Source of the DNA: Thermoproteus uzoniensis 768-20
GTDB lineage: Archaea > Thermoproteota > Thermoprotei > Thermoproteales > Thermoproteaceae
Length of the DNA stretch: 64,000 nt
NCBI RefSeq assembly: GCF_000193375.1
Contig: NC_015315.1
Location: 1,186,622-1,250,621 of the forward strand
Direction of reading: 5' to 3'
In this document: positions 1 to 7,933 of the stretch, piece after piece
How the letters are laid out: every line of letters starts with the position of its first letter
Numbering within the stretch: the first letter of the stretch is position 1
Made by a program: the position numbers and the translations under genes
The notes under the pieces: model-generated
Database searches by the model: none
Seen by the model: only the letters and a program-made list of their open reading frames with translations
What the model was told of the DNA's origin: nothing

Positions 1-39
1 AAGGTCGCCGAGGTCCTCAACAATGTGGCTCGAAGATGA
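1..39 (+). CDS. 3' end of an upstream gene (partial)
   Basis: Frame 1 is open from the window edge to a TGA at 37-39 and encodes the tail KVAEVLNNVARR. It overlaps the start of the next gene by 17 bp, a spacing seen between other co-directional genes here. Too little is present to identify the protein, and a chance open frame is possible. Confidence 0.4.
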   Translation, partial: KVAEVLNNVARR

Positions 40-811
40 GTGCAAGCTCTGCCTGGTCCACTCCCGCACGTCCGACGTAGTCAAACTCGGCGGCGCTCCG
101 CTCCTCCCCAAGCTTTTGGTCTATCTGTCGCAGGCGCTGGAGAAGGGGAGCAGGAGCGAGGCGTTCGCCGAGAGCTTCAAGGCGGTCGCCTCCATGCTCG
201 AGTCGCCGGATCCATACGGCGAGTACAAGAAGAGGCTGGCTGAGATCGGGCGGGAGGTCGCCGCAGTTGTCGAGAGGAAGCTCGAGGAAGCCGGCTGGGA
301 CTTAAGGCTGGCGTTGCGCGTAGCGGCGGCGGCCAACATAATAGACTCAAACGTCTTGGGGTATAGGCCGAGGAAGCTGGAGTTGGCCATATGGGATGAG
401 CCGGCTATAGAGGAGCGCGTCCGGTTACCAGAGAGGCTGTACTACGTCATAGACAACGAGGGCGAGGCGCAGATAGACTACGTCGTCATGGAGGCCTTGA
501 GGAGGAACGGGATCACGCCGGTTCCGGTCGCCCGCTCCGAGCCCTACGAGATAGACGTGGTGGCGGACTCCTCAAAGGGCTTTCTGGCCACTCCGGGCAA
601 CATATCGCCGATTAGGTGGCTCGGCGACGGCTTCATCTTGGCTAAGGGCATAGCGAACGCCGAGGCCTATCTGGAGTGGGGCGCGGGCAAGCCGGCTCTG
701 CTCCTCTTCAGAGCCAAATGCGACGTGCTGGCCCGGAGGCTGGGGGTCGAGAAGAACGCCTCAATAATTATAACGGGCGAGTCGTTGAGGAGGCTCCTAG
801 GTCAGAATTAG
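23..811 (+). CDS. DUF89 / ARMT1-like metal-dependent phosphatase
   Basis: This 262-residue protein resembles the archaeal DUF89 family of metal-dependent damage-control phosphatases, which hydrolyse phosphate esters of damaged sugar phosphates or cofactors. The N-terminal ECKLCL gives the CxxC of the microbial subgroup. Family-like motifs follow at about residues 105-117 (ANIIDSNVLGY) and 141-155 (YVIDNEGEAQID), the latter matching the D-N-x-G-E metal-site block. A second conserved Asp/Lys segment lies near residues 186-212. The length is usual for the short archaeal members. The ATG is preceded by the overlapping end of an upstream gene, suggesting an operon. The substrate cannot be read from sequence. 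Confidence 0.8.
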   Translation: MWLEDECKLCLVHSRTSDVVKLGGAPLLPKLLVYLSQALEKGSRSEAFAESFKAVASMLESPDPYGEYKKRLAEIGREVAAVVERKLEEAGWDLRLALRVAAAANIIDSNVLGYRPRKLELAIWDEPAIEERVRLPERLYYVIDNEGEAQIDYVVMEALRRNGITPVPVARSEPYEIDVVADSSKGFLATPGNISPIRWLGDGFILAKGIANAEAYLEWGAGKPALLLFRAKCDVLARRLGVEKNASIIITGESLRRLLGQN

Positions 812-1210
812 CTTCACCGGTATCCCCTGTTTGTACTGCACCGCTATAGGCGCCGATTCGAGGCCCCCCTCGGTGATCACCGTGTTGGCGACCTCCCTCA
901 CCTTCTTCAAGACCGAGAGCAGGTCGAGCATGTGGGCGTAGGACTGGCTGTATATGTCGTACTTGACGAGGGGGCTGGGATCGATATATATGCCGAGCCC
1001 AGTCACCTCTATGGTTGTCTGCCCGCCCTCCCCCGGCTTGAACTTCTTCAACAAGGCTTGAAGCCGCGAGTACTTCTCGGCAGCCGCCTTAAGCTGCTCG
1101 ACCTCGGCTCCCAACGCCTTGACCGACTCCTCGAGCTCGCTTATTTCTCTATCCAGCTCGGCGATGAAGTCGGCGGCCTTCTTGTAGAACTTGAGGGTAT
1201 ACACGTCCAT
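797..1210 (-). CDS. Coiled-coil protein, function unknown
   Basis: This 137-residue protein has an N-terminal heptad-rich helix at about residues 10-55, rich in Glu/Leu/Ala. A mixed segment follows with a short strand-like stretch (TTIEVTGLGIYID) and then another helical region. The size and coiled coil recall prefoldin-like proteins, but the central beta-hairpin motif of prefoldin alpha is not evident, so I leave it unnamed. It converges with the DUF89 gene, the 3' ends overlapping by 15 bp. A TATA-like box (about 1221-1227) lies close to the ATG at 1210, so an in-frame GTG at 1204 is an alternative start. Confidence 0.65.
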   Translation of the reverse strand: MDVYTLKFYKKAADFIAELDREISELEESVKALGAEVEQLKAAAEKYSRLQALLKKFKPGEGGQTTIEVTGLGIYIDPSPLVKYDIYSQSYAHMLDLLSVLKKVREVANTVITEGGLESAPIAVQYKQGIPVKLILT

Positions 1211-1245
1211 GGGTATCGAGAACTCTGAAAATATAAGTTCAACTG

Positions 1246-2535
1246 TCAGCTAATCCAGGGGTTCTTCGAGGAGAGCGGCGGGTACGTCCCCTTCTTGATC
1301 TCCTGGGGCCTCAGACCCAGCTCCTTGAGGGCCTTGTCGAGACATTCGCCTATCTCTCTAATCTTCCTCCTCCTTATCACGTATATCCTCGACTCCGCGA
1401 CGAAGGGGCCCACGACGTCGGAGCCGGCGTACTTCTCCACGAACTTGTCCGCGGCATCGCTGAAGACCGGGGGCCCCTCGTGTAGCTCGTACTCGGGGAG
1501 AGCCGTCGACTCGACCAAGAAGGCGATGTCGACGAAGGTCCTCTCATCGCTGTCCACGCCGAACCTCAATACCTTGAACCCGCACTCGTCCAGCTTATTG
1601 GCGAGGGCCCTAGCATACCTCTTGAACATCCCCCACACCACGTCGGGCGGCTTCTGGGGATAAGGGAACCGGAGGACCACGGCGGGCACGGGGAGCGCCC
1701 TCCCGGCGGCCTGCGGCAGGAAATAGGAGATGGAGGGCCTTTGGAGGAACCTCTTGGCGGCTAGGACGAAGGTGGCCATCGAGGTCATGGAGACCGCCGC
1801 CGCGACGTTTCTGTTTGGATCCACCGGGTCGACTACCACGAGAGGGCTTCTGAACTTACGGGCCGCCTTCCTCGGATCTTGGTAATGCCCTTCGGGATCC
1901 ACCACGGTCCTGTACGGCCTCCATCTGGCCGCCGCCTCCAGCACGGAGAGGAAGGAGCCGTAGTGGGCTACTAACAGCTCGGTTAGATAGCCCGAGAAGC
2001 CCTCTACCTTGACCTCGGCGCCGTATACGCCTACGGTCTTCATGAACCTCTTCAAGAGGCGGACGTCTAGCTTGAGCTTGTCGTTAAGCCTCGACGAGAG
2101 GTACCTGTGGTGGAGCGGCGATCTGTCGGCCGCCGTGAGGATCGGCTCGCCGGGCTTCATCTCGAAGCAGGGGACCACGTCGACCTCGACGCCCTCGCTG
2201 TGGGCGACCAGATAGGGATGCTCGGCGTAGCGCACCTCAACGGGCACGCCGTCCCTCTCCATCTCGGCTCTAAGCCTCTCCACCAGCTCCTCGAGGAAGT
2301 CCCTGGGATAGCTCCTGGGCAAGACCACGAAGACGTCCACGTCTATTCCGTCGGGTAGCCAAGTGCCTCTGGCAGAGGAGCCGACCAGCTCCACCGATCC
2401 CTCGACGCCCAGCCTGGAGAGGAGCCCGCCTACATATTCCTTGAACTTCTCCGATATGCGGCGCACCCTATCCTCCAGCTCGCGCGGCGGCGTTACGAGC
2501 CCCGCGGCCTCTCTCAGAACCTCCTCGACGGCCAT
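1246..2535 (-). CDS. cca: CCA-adding tRNA nucleotidyltransferase (archaeal class I)
   Basis: The enzyme adds or repairs the 3' CCA end of tRNA with CTP and ATP and no nucleic acid template. At 429 residues it has normal archaeal class I length. The nucleotidyltransferase signature is clear at residues 48-72: VGSSARGTWLPDGIDVDVFV contains the helix-turn GSS and the two metal-binding aspartates of DxD. A third carboxylate lies near residue 118 (VEVDVVP). The central and C-terminal RNA-binding regions follow. The gene starts immediately after the stop of thpR (2536), so the two are probably co-transcribed with TFE-beta upstream. Both neighbours act on RNA ends, which supports a tRNA maturation unit. 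Confidence 0.95.
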   Translation of the reverse strand: MAVEEVLREAAGLVTPPRELEDRVRRISEKFKEYVGGLLSRLGVEGSVELVGSSARGTWLPDGIDVDVFVVLPRSYPRDFLEELVERLRAEMERDGVPVEVRYAEHPYLVAHSEGVEVDVVPCFEMKPGEPILTAADRSPLHHRYLSSRLNDKLKLDVRLLKRFMKTVGVYGAEVKVEGFSGYLTELLVAHYGSFLSVLEAAARWRPYRTVVDPEGHYQDPRKAARKFRSPLVVVDPVDPNRNVAAAVSMTSMATFVLAAKRFLQRPSISYFLPQAAGRALPVPAVVLRFPYPQKPPDVVWGMFKRYARALANKLDECGFKVLRFGVDSDERTFVDIAFLVESTALPEYELHEGPPVFSDAADKFVEKYAGSDVVGPFVAESRIYVIRRRKIREIGECLDKALKELGLRPQEIKKGTYPPLSSKNPWIS

Positions 2536-3096
2536 CTAGGCGAGCCTCTTCACATAGAGGTCGCTGTATATGGGGCCGCGCGGCGTCAGGGTAGACCTCT
2601 TGAGCTTGACCTCGGCCACCTCAACCTCCCCGAAATAGTCCGAGCGGTGGGCCTCGATAAAGGCGGCCAGCCTATCGCGGTTTTTGGGACCCTTCACCCT
2701 CGCAACCGTGAGGTGCGGGGTGAACTCCTCGTCCTCCTCGGCGAACTCCCGCGTGAGCGCCCTCACGTCTTGCGCCAGCCTGACCAGCTCCTCCCTCCCT
2801 CTGCCTACGTCTATCCAGACCACTCTAGGGCTCGAGGGGTTCGGAAACGCGCCCACGCCCCTCAACTCGATGGCGAAGCGCCTGTGTGAGAGGCCCTCCA
2901 GCCTCCTGGCTATCTCGTCCAAGTTCCGCCTCGGCTGCTCTCCGAGGAATATGAGGGTTAGGTGTAGGTTGTGGGGCTCCACCGGCTTCAGATCGGCGCC
3001 GGTCTCCATAAGCCCTCTCTGCAACGCCAGCACTGCGTCGACCACTGCCTTCGCCGCCACGTCTATCGCGATGAAGGACCTAATCCTTTCGCTCAT
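2536..3096 (-). CDS. thpR: RNA 2',3'-cyclic phosphodiesterase (2H family, LigT/ThpR)
   Basis: At 186 residues this is a standard 2H phosphoesterase. The two catalytic H-x-T/S motifs are visible as HLTLIF (about residue 45) and HLTVAR (about residue 128). Family members open 2',3'-cyclic phosphates to 2'-phosphates, and some can ligate tRNA halves. The N-terminus RSFIAIDV is typical. The gene overlaps the end of the TFE-beta gene by 17 bp and abuts cca downstream. RNA end repair linked with CCA addition fits tRNA processing, which in Thermoproteales involves many tRNA introns. The in vivo role is inferred. Confidence 0.93.
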   Translation of the reverse strand: MSERIRSFIAIDVAAKAVVDAVLALQRGLMETGADLKPVEPHNLHLTLIFLGEQPRRNLDEIARRLEGLSHRRFAIELRGVGAFPNPSSPRVVWIDVGRGREELVRLAQDVRALTREFAEEDEEFTPHLTVARVKGPKNRDRLAAFIEAHRSDYFGEVEVAEVKLKRSTLTPRGPIYSDLYVKRLA

Positions 3097-3535
3097 TTTC
3101 CTCCAGGGACATGGACCATCTCGTGAGGAGCTCGCAGTGGAGGGGGTCCACGAAGCTGAAGCCGCATCTCTCTATATAGGGGCAGAAAGTGCAGGGGATC
3201 GAGAGAAGCGCCCTCAGCTCGTCGCCGAGCTTGCTCACGTCGAATCTGGCCATCTCCTCGGCCTTCTCTCTGAGCTCCGACAACATCTTGTAGGCCTTCT
3301 CGGTAAGCCTGACTATGTAGACCCCCCTCCTCTCGCCGCCCACCCTCTCTTTTTTTATCAACCCGCGCTTCTCCAACCTGCCGAGTATCGGCAACCCCGT
3401 CTTGCTGTCTATGCCTATATACTTCCACAGGTTTCTCTGTTGGTAGCTACCCCCAAGCCTCTCGAGGCCTTGAAGTATCTGTATCTCTATCTCGGTCAAG
3501 GTCTCCTCCTCCATTTGCTGGGTCTCCTCCCCCAC
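3080..3535 (-). CDS. Transcription factor TFE beta (RPC34/RPC39-like, wHTH plus Fe-S domain)
   Basis: The protein has an N-terminal winged helix (about residues 10-75, with the wing sequence KKERVGGERRGVYIVRLT). A short C-terminal cysteine domain reads CTFCPYIERCGFSF then LHCELLTRW. That C-x2-C-P-x4-C ... C-x4-x-W pattern is the [4Fe-4S] signature of the RPC39 subunit of RNA polymerase III and of crenarchaeal TFE-beta, which pairs with TFE-alpha to help open promoter DNA. The GTG at 3535 lies 24 bp from a TATA box (3556-3562). Longer (3547) and shorter (ATG 3514) starts exist. A plain MarR-type regulator is the alternative, but it would not explain the cysteines. Confidence 0.8.
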   Translation of the reverse strand: MGEETQQMEEETLTEIEIQILQGLERLGGSYQQRNLWKYIGIDSKTGLPILGRLEKRGLIKKERVGGERRGVYIVRLTEKAYKMLSELREKAEEMARFDVSKLGDELRALLSIPCTFCPYIERCGFSFVDPLHCELLTRWSMSLEENERKD

Positions 3536-3659
3536 GACGCTCCTCACGAGGGGTTTAATTAATATGCCTCGCGGCGCGACGCGCCCAGGCGCTAGGGCGC
3601 GTGACTGAGAAATCCGTCGAGCGTCGAATCGACGAAAACCGTCGGTGGAGTTGAAAAGG

Positions 3660-5399
3660 TTAGGTTATGCCTTTAAGCACGACGACGTTCAAGGAGCTGA
3701 GGTCTGTATCCACGTAGTTGCACGAGACGCCCACCACATTCGCGTAGCCTTGCGACTGCAACAAGCCCGTCGACCCCACCGCTCCGTCGTAAGACGATCC
3801 GTAGTAGTAGAGGACCGTCAAGCCGCTGGCGCCCCACACTGTGTTGGTGGGCGGCCATGTGTTTCCCACGCAACTCGTGCCCCAGACGCTCTGGCACGTA
3901 AGATCGTTGCTGATGGAGTAATAGAGCGGCCACTCGCCGACGTCGTAGGGGCTATCGCCCATCTGGAAACTCAGGGCGAAGTCTGTGTTGTTGCCGAAGA
4001 ACGAGGAAGAGGTATCGTTGGTCTCGAAGGCGATCGAGGGGTAGAAGATCGACGATGCGCTGTATGGGAAGGATACAGAGAAAGGCACCGGACTGGCGTT
4101 CACGGCCACAACCGGGTTAGCAAATCCCTGGACGCCTGGGCCTAACGATATCCCTATATAGTATCCTCCAGCGACCGGGTTCTCGTAGATAGTAGCGATG
4201 GTGTAGTTATTTCCGTTCACAGCCGCCGTTAGCGTTATCTGGTAGTTGCCGTTGCCGCTACTCAGTTGTGATATGCACAAGGTGACGCCCGACGCGAGCC
4301 AATCAACCGGGCTTGTGAGGGGCGTGCCGGCTACGCTGAGGGGCTCGCTACTCCCGGAAGGCCATACATTCTCCACTAGTGCGGGAGGCCACAGCTGGGC
4401 GACGACTTGCGGCATAAGGAACCTTACGATCCGCCCGTTGTTTTCGAAGTCTTGGAATATCGTCAGCGGCACGCCGGCATAGTCGCTGATGGGTATTACC
4501 AGATCGCTACCGTTTAGAGGGAATATATAGCCGCAGACCGCGTTGCTTGAGTTAATCTTGGCAAATGTAGACAAAGCCCACGTGGGATCTTTAGTGGAGT
4601 TGCCGGTGCGGCTCGTGGTGATATTCAGCGTAGACCATAGTTGCGGCGGGACAATGAGTTCGGGCGGCGTTATTTTTATAGGCCAATGAGGAACTATTAC
4701 TCTCACTTTTATCAGTGTAAAGTTCGCTGTATTTACCTCGTGCGGCCACGGCGGTTGTGGCCTATGTAACATCTGTTTAAGCAGATTCTCCGCGACTCCC
4801 ATCAAGGCCGCTAACGTGTTATTCCCCTTGACGATAGTTATTTCGTAGTTGGGCTTCACAGACGCCGGCGGTATTGTTACCCAGAAGCCGCCCGCCTCTA
4901 CCTGGATAACCTCCGTCCTAGCCTCCACGGCTATATTCGTGCCGTTAGGCATCACGAGGGTTAGGCGGTCTATGTGCCAGGCCAACCTGACGTGACTACG
5001 GTTGAGAGCCGAGGCGTTCAACGCAGAGCCCTCCGGCAAGCCCAGGCGTTCGTAGAGAAGGCGAGCGTAGGGGCCGACGACTGTGAACTCTGGAGGCAAC
5101 GTAGCAACCGCCAACACGTCGGCGTTGGGCTTGCCGCGCCCTATCCGCGGTCCGTTGCCCGAAGCGCCGGGCCCGGCCAACGCCGCGCCGATATTTATGC
5201 CGTTACGGCCCGTCGCCGGTTGCGCCCCGCCGGCCGAAATCCCGCCGATCCCCGCGACGAGGCCGCTCTTGTAGGCTACCACCAGCGCGACGGCTAGGAC
5301 TACTACCGTGATCACAAGGATGGACATTGTAGCCCTTGGGACGTTAACCTTTCTTCTATAACCAGCGCTTGATCGGACGGCCGAGGTGATCTTAGGCAC
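3660..5399 (-). CDS. Secreted or membrane-anchored surface protein, unknown
   Basis: This 579-residue protein has a basic N-terminus, one hydrophobic segment at about residues 25-45 (MSILVITVVVLAVALVVAY), and then a long extracytoplasmic region rich in Ser, Thr, Asn, Gly and Tyr with many N-x-S/T sequons. A few cysteines (for example near residues 290, 380 and 505-515) could form disulfides. No enzymatic motif is recognised. A surface-layer accessory protein, adhesin or extracellular enzyme are all possible. The ATG at 5399 is 24 bp from a TATA-like box (5418-5429), and a 14-bp palindrome lies between them. No partner gene is close. Confidence 0.75.
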   Translation of the reverse strand: MPKITSAVRSSAGYRRKVNVPRATMSILVITVVVLAVALVVAYKSGLVAGIGGISAGGAQPATGRNGINIGAALAGPGASGNGPRIGRGKPNADVLAVATLPPEFTVVGPYARLLYERLGLPEGSALNASALNRSHVRLAWHIDRLTLVMPNGTNIAVEARTEVIQVEAGGFWVTIPPASVKPNYEITIVKGNNTLAALMGVAENLLKQMLHRPQPPWPHEVNTANFTLIKVRVIVPHWPIKITPPELIVPPQLWSTLNITTSRTGNSTKDPTWALSTFAKINSSNAVCGYIFPLNGSDLVIPISDYAGVPLTIFQDFENNGRIVRFLMPQVVAQLWPPALVENVWPSGSSEPLSVAGTPLTSPVDWLASGVTLCISQLSSGNGNYQITLTAAVNGNNYTIATIYENPVAGGYYIGISLGPGVQGFANPVVAVNASPVPFSVSFPYSASSIFYPSIAFETNDTSSSFFGNNTDFALSFQMGDSPYDVGEWPLYYSISNDLTCQSVWGTSCVGNTWPPTNTVWGASGLTVLYYYGSSYDGAVGSTGLLQSQGYANVVGVSCNYVDTDLSSLNVVVLKGIT

Positions 5400-5400
5400 G

Positions 5401-5414
5401 CTGGCTCAAGCCAG
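5401..5414. promoter_or_regulatory. 14-bp palindrome over the predicted start of transcription
   Basis: CTGGCTCAAGCCAG consists of two perfect 6-bp arms around CA. It sits between the TATA-like box (5418-5429) and the ATG (5399) of the surface protein gene, where a bound protein would block initiation. A repressor operator is an inference. A small RNA hairpin at the 5' end is the alternative. Confidence 0.4.
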
Positions 5415-5568
5415 TAACGATATAAACCTTGTGTACTCGGAGTATATACCCTAGATCTTAGTAGAGGAGGAGTCGCGGGGTTTCTCGGTGTGGTGTTCTG
5501 TCCGCGTAGCTATGCGGTGGCTCTATAACGGCGTCTTGGCTAGGCTAAGGGGATTCGCCGCGTCTGGC

Positions 5569-5745
5569 CTATGGAGGTAGTCTGGCCACGACTTTCCTCA
5601 CTTTCTTCCCGTCGGGGGTCTTGAAAAGCGCAATCACGACGCCCGGCTTCCCCGGAGGCTGGAGCACCCAGATCTTCTCCGGCTTGAGGCGGTACTTCTC
5701 GCCGCCCACCTCCACCACGAACTCCCTATCCAGCAAATCCGACAC
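5569..5745 (-). CDS. creN7: Cren7-like chromatin protein
   Basis: A 58-residue basic protein is encoded from a GTG start. Its core [16 protein letters not shown] followed by [16 protein letters not shown] matches the Cren7 pattern (LxPEKVWxLxPKGRKGVKIGLFKDPxTGK). This is the SH3-like fold that binds the minor groove and kinks DNA in Crenarchaeota. The Trp after PEK, the G-V-x-I-x-L-F-K strand and the loop Pro/Gly residues are all present. It is about the same length as known Cren7. The GTG at 5745 is 23 bp downstream of a TATA-like stretch (about 5764-5771), supporting this start. It is easily missed because of its size and GTG start. Confidence 0.85.
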   Translation of the reverse strand: MSDLLDREFVVEVGGEKYRLKPEKIWVLQPPGKPGVVIALFKTPDGKKVRKVVARLPP

Positions 5746-5952
5746 AGCAAAATACGAAAAACGACTTAAAAACCCACCGCGCGATGGCCGCAGAGCGTTA
5801 TGAGCGGCGGTAAACCTCGCCCCTCAGGTCAAGGTAGGGCTTTAACGCGGCATTAGTTTAGTTGTGGCGGTTGTGAGATCTGTAGCGGCGCCGCCCCTGC
5901 TGGACGGCAACCAGACACTGGACTTTCTTGAGAGAGGGATACAAGAGGTGTT

Positions 5953-6855
5953 CTAGACGTAGAGCTCTATATAGAGGAGATCCGCGAGTTCGTTCAGAAG
6001 ATCCCTTATGGGCGTCTCTGTCGACTCCGCCGCCCTAGCCACGTCCTTTTGGGTCACCTCGATGCCTGATATGAAGCAGGCGAAGTAAACGGCCACGGCG
6101 GCCAGCACTTGCGGCTTCCTGCCGTTTCTGATCCTCGGCGAGCGTATTATATAGCTCAGCAGATGCGCGGCGATCCTCTGCACCTGGGCCCCGAGCTCTC
6201 CGTCTAGGCCCAACGCAGAGACTATCCTCGGTATGTATACCCTCGGGTCGACCTTCGGCATCTTCTCGCCGGCTTGCGCCATGTAGCGCAGGAACTCCAT
6301 GTAGGCCGACATGAACGCGCCTCTGTCCAGCCCGGCCTTCTCCACCAAGGAGCGGTAGGTCACGGCGCCCACTCCGTGGCGCTTCACGGCGAAGTAGAGG
6401 GCCGCGGCGTAGCCCTCGCGCCTCGGCGATCTGAAGCCCATCTCGTACGCCTTCTTGTAAAGCGCCACCGCCTCGTCTATAATGGCTCTGGGGATTCCCA
6501 AGAGCTCGCGGAGGGAGTCGTAGAACTCCCTCATGTCGATCTCCAGCCTCTCCGATGCCGACGTGATGGGCTTCGCCGCGCGTTTAAGCCTCAACGCCCT
6601 CAGCTTGTCGGATATCTTGACGACGCCCCGCTCCACGTCGCCGAGCTCGGTCCCCGAGGCGCCCACGAAGGCCCTGGACGATTCCGGCCGCCGCCACTCA
6701 GGCCCCAGATCCACTATGCCCTCCCTAATGACGGTGCCGCATTCGGTACACACTATTACGCCCTGCTCGTAGTCCACGCGCACCTTATTCACGGCGCCGC
6801 AGTTGGGGCAGACGAGGTCCTGTTCGGCGAGCCAGGCCAAGATGCGCCGGGTCAT
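5953..6855 (-). CDS. tfb: Transcription initiation factor TFB (TFIIB homologue)
   Basis: TFB recruits RNA polymerase to the TBP-TATA complex. At 300 residues it has the expected layout: a zinc ribbon near residues 13-42 (CPNCG ... CTECG) and a B-reader/linker with GPEWR and the segment near residues 60-100. Two cyclin-like repeats follow (about 110-195 and 205-300), the second with a recognition helix for the BRE (VTQKDVARAAESTETPIRDL). It overlaps gar1 by 4 bp, a gene pair common in archaea. Thermoproteales usually carry more than one TFB, so this may be one of two paralogues. Confidence 0.97.
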   Translation of the reverse strand: MTRRILAWLAEQDLVCPNCGAVNKVRVDYEQGVIVCTECGTVIREGIVDLGPEWRRPESSRAFVGASGTELGDVERGVVKISDKLRALRLKRAAKPITSASERLEIDMREFYDSLRELLGIPRAIIDEAVALYKKAYEMGFRSPRREGYAAALYFAVKRHGVGAVTYRSLVEKAGLDRGAFMSAYMEFLRYMAQAGEKMPKVDPRVYIPRIVSALGLDGELGAQVQRIAAHLLSYIIRSPRIRNGRKPQVLAAVAVYFACFISGIEVTQKDVARAAESTETPIRDLLNELADLLYIELYV

Positions 6856-7112
6856 GTCCCTCCGCGCCTCCTCTTCTTCTTCAAGTCGGCCTCATCTATA
6901 TAGATCGCTTGGCCTATCACGGAGTTGTCTATAGCCGCGGGCTTGATCAAGCCGTAGGGCTCCTCGACGTTGCCTATAACGTCGTAGAGAACGCCAACTT
7001 TCTTCATGGTATACGTGTAGGTCGTAATGTACAATGGGGGAACTTGCGAAAGTTTTACAACAAGATTTTTTAGATTAGTATAGTGAAGAGCATAACCAAT
7101 ACGCCTAAGCAT
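6852..7112 (-). CDS. gar1: H/ACA ribonucleoprotein subunit Gar1
   Basis: Gar1 is the core protein of H/ACA pseudouridylation particles and binds Cbf5. The 86 residues contain the Gar1 beta-barrel sequence KKVGVLYDVIGNVEEPYGLI and GQAIYIDE, with a basic KKKRRR tail. The ATG at 7112 is 20 bp from a TATA-like stretch (about 7127-7137) and gives an N-terminus (RRIGYALHYTNLKNLVVKL) that aligns with other archaeal Gar1 proteins, so a shorter start at the internal Met is less likely. It is the first gene of the gar1-tfb operon and diverges from the eS8 operon. Confidence 0.9.
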   Translation of the reverse strand: MLRRIGYALHYTNLKNLVVKLSQVPPLYITTYTYTMKKVGVLYDVIGNVEEPYGLIKPAAIDNSVIGQAIYIDEADLKKKRRRGGT

Positions 7113-7250
7113 ATAGGGCCCGGATCACTTATTATTAAAGGTTGGCCCCCTTACTCGGTATTCCGCGTGTCTTATCGGCCGCGTCCGGCCGGCGAGGGCC
7201 AAGGCAGTGCCATGGCGTTAAAGCATTTATACCCAAGAACGCGACGTGCC

Positions 7251-7643
7251 GTGAAGTCGGCCGCCTTCTACCAAGGCAACGACTTGAGGAAGCCCACAGG
7301 CGGGGTCAAGGGCAGAGTGGCTAAGGTCAAACGCAAGGCGCTCTGCGGAGGCCCGCCGCGGGTCCCCCGCCTCGGCCCTCAGCTCGTCGAGGTGGAAAGG
7401 GTCACAGGCGGCAACGTCAAGGTGAGGCTGAGGTCTGCCCAATACGCCAACGTCTACAACCCCAAGGAGAAGAAGGCCGTCAAGGCCAAGATAATCTCCG
7501 TGATATCGACGCCTTCCAACCCTGACTTCGCCAAGAGGGGGCAGATAGTCAGAGGCGCCGTGATCCAAACCGAGGTCGGGAGAGCCGTAGTCACATCTAG
7601 GCCCGGCCAAGACGGCGTAGTCAACGCGGTGCTTGTTGAATGA
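7251..7643 (+). CDS. rps8e: Small ribosomal subunit protein eS8
   Basis: Family features are FYQGNDLRKPTGG near the N-terminus, NVKVRLRSAQYANVYNPKEKK in the middle and VTSRPGQDGVVNAVLVE at the end. The open frame extends upstream, but the GTG at 7251 gives 130 residues, the usual archaeal length, and lies about 23 bp after a TATA-like box (around 7224-7231). It heads an operon with SRP19 and a GPN-loop GTPase, joined by a 4-bp ATGA overlap. It is cytoplasmic and part of the 30S subunit. Confidence 0.96.
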   Translation: MKSAAFYQGNDLRKPTGGVKGRVAKVKRKALCGGPPRVPRLGPQLVEVERVTGGNVKVRLRSAQYANVYNPKEKKAVKAKIISVISTPSNPDFAKRGQIVRGAVIQTEVGRAVVTSRPGQDGVVNAVLVE

Positions 7644-7933
7644 AGAAGAAAGAGGGGAGGGTACTCTGGCTGGTATACATAGACGCCACAGTTCCTAGAT
7701 CCCTCGGCAGGATCCTCCCTAAACGTTTAGCGGTCCCCAAGCCCTCCATGGATGAGGTCGCGAAGGCTCTGGAGAGGCTGGGCATAAAATACGAAGTGCA
7801 CGGCGACAAGAAGTACCCAGCGCTGTGGTACGACGAGAGGGGGCGGGGCTATTTCGTTGTGTATGCAGATGACGTAAGGGACGTGGCCAGAAGGGTCGCG
7901 GAAGAGATATCTAGGTCTAGATCTCGGGGGTAA
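7640..7933 (+). CDS. srp19: Signal recognition particle subunit SRP19
   Basis: This 97-residue RNA-binding protein of the archaeal SRP prepares 7S RNA for SRP54. The family core is visible: VLWLVYIDATVPRSLGRILPK (beta-1 and the RNA-contacting loop with conserved Arg/Lys) and PSMDEVAKALERLGI, then YPALWYDERGRGYFVV. It starts within the eS8 stop (ATGA) and ends at a TAATG junction with the GPN GTPase, so the three genes are translationally linked. The basic tail (SRSRSRG) suits RNA binding. Confidence 0.95.
   Translation: MKKKEGRVLWLVYIDATVPRSLGRILPKRLAVPKPSMDEVAKALERLGIKYEVHGDKKYPALWYDERGRGYFVVYADDVRDVARRVAEEISRSRSRG

Noticed and set aside
797-1210. Call as prefoldin alpha subunit
   Set aside because: The coiled coils are suggestive but the prefoldin central hairpin sequence is not visible.
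5854-5955. Short plus-strand frame reading VAVVRSVAAPPLLDGNQTLDFLERGIQEVF
   Set aside because: About 35 codons, with no TATA at the right distance and no homology recognised; it could equally be a remnant or chance.
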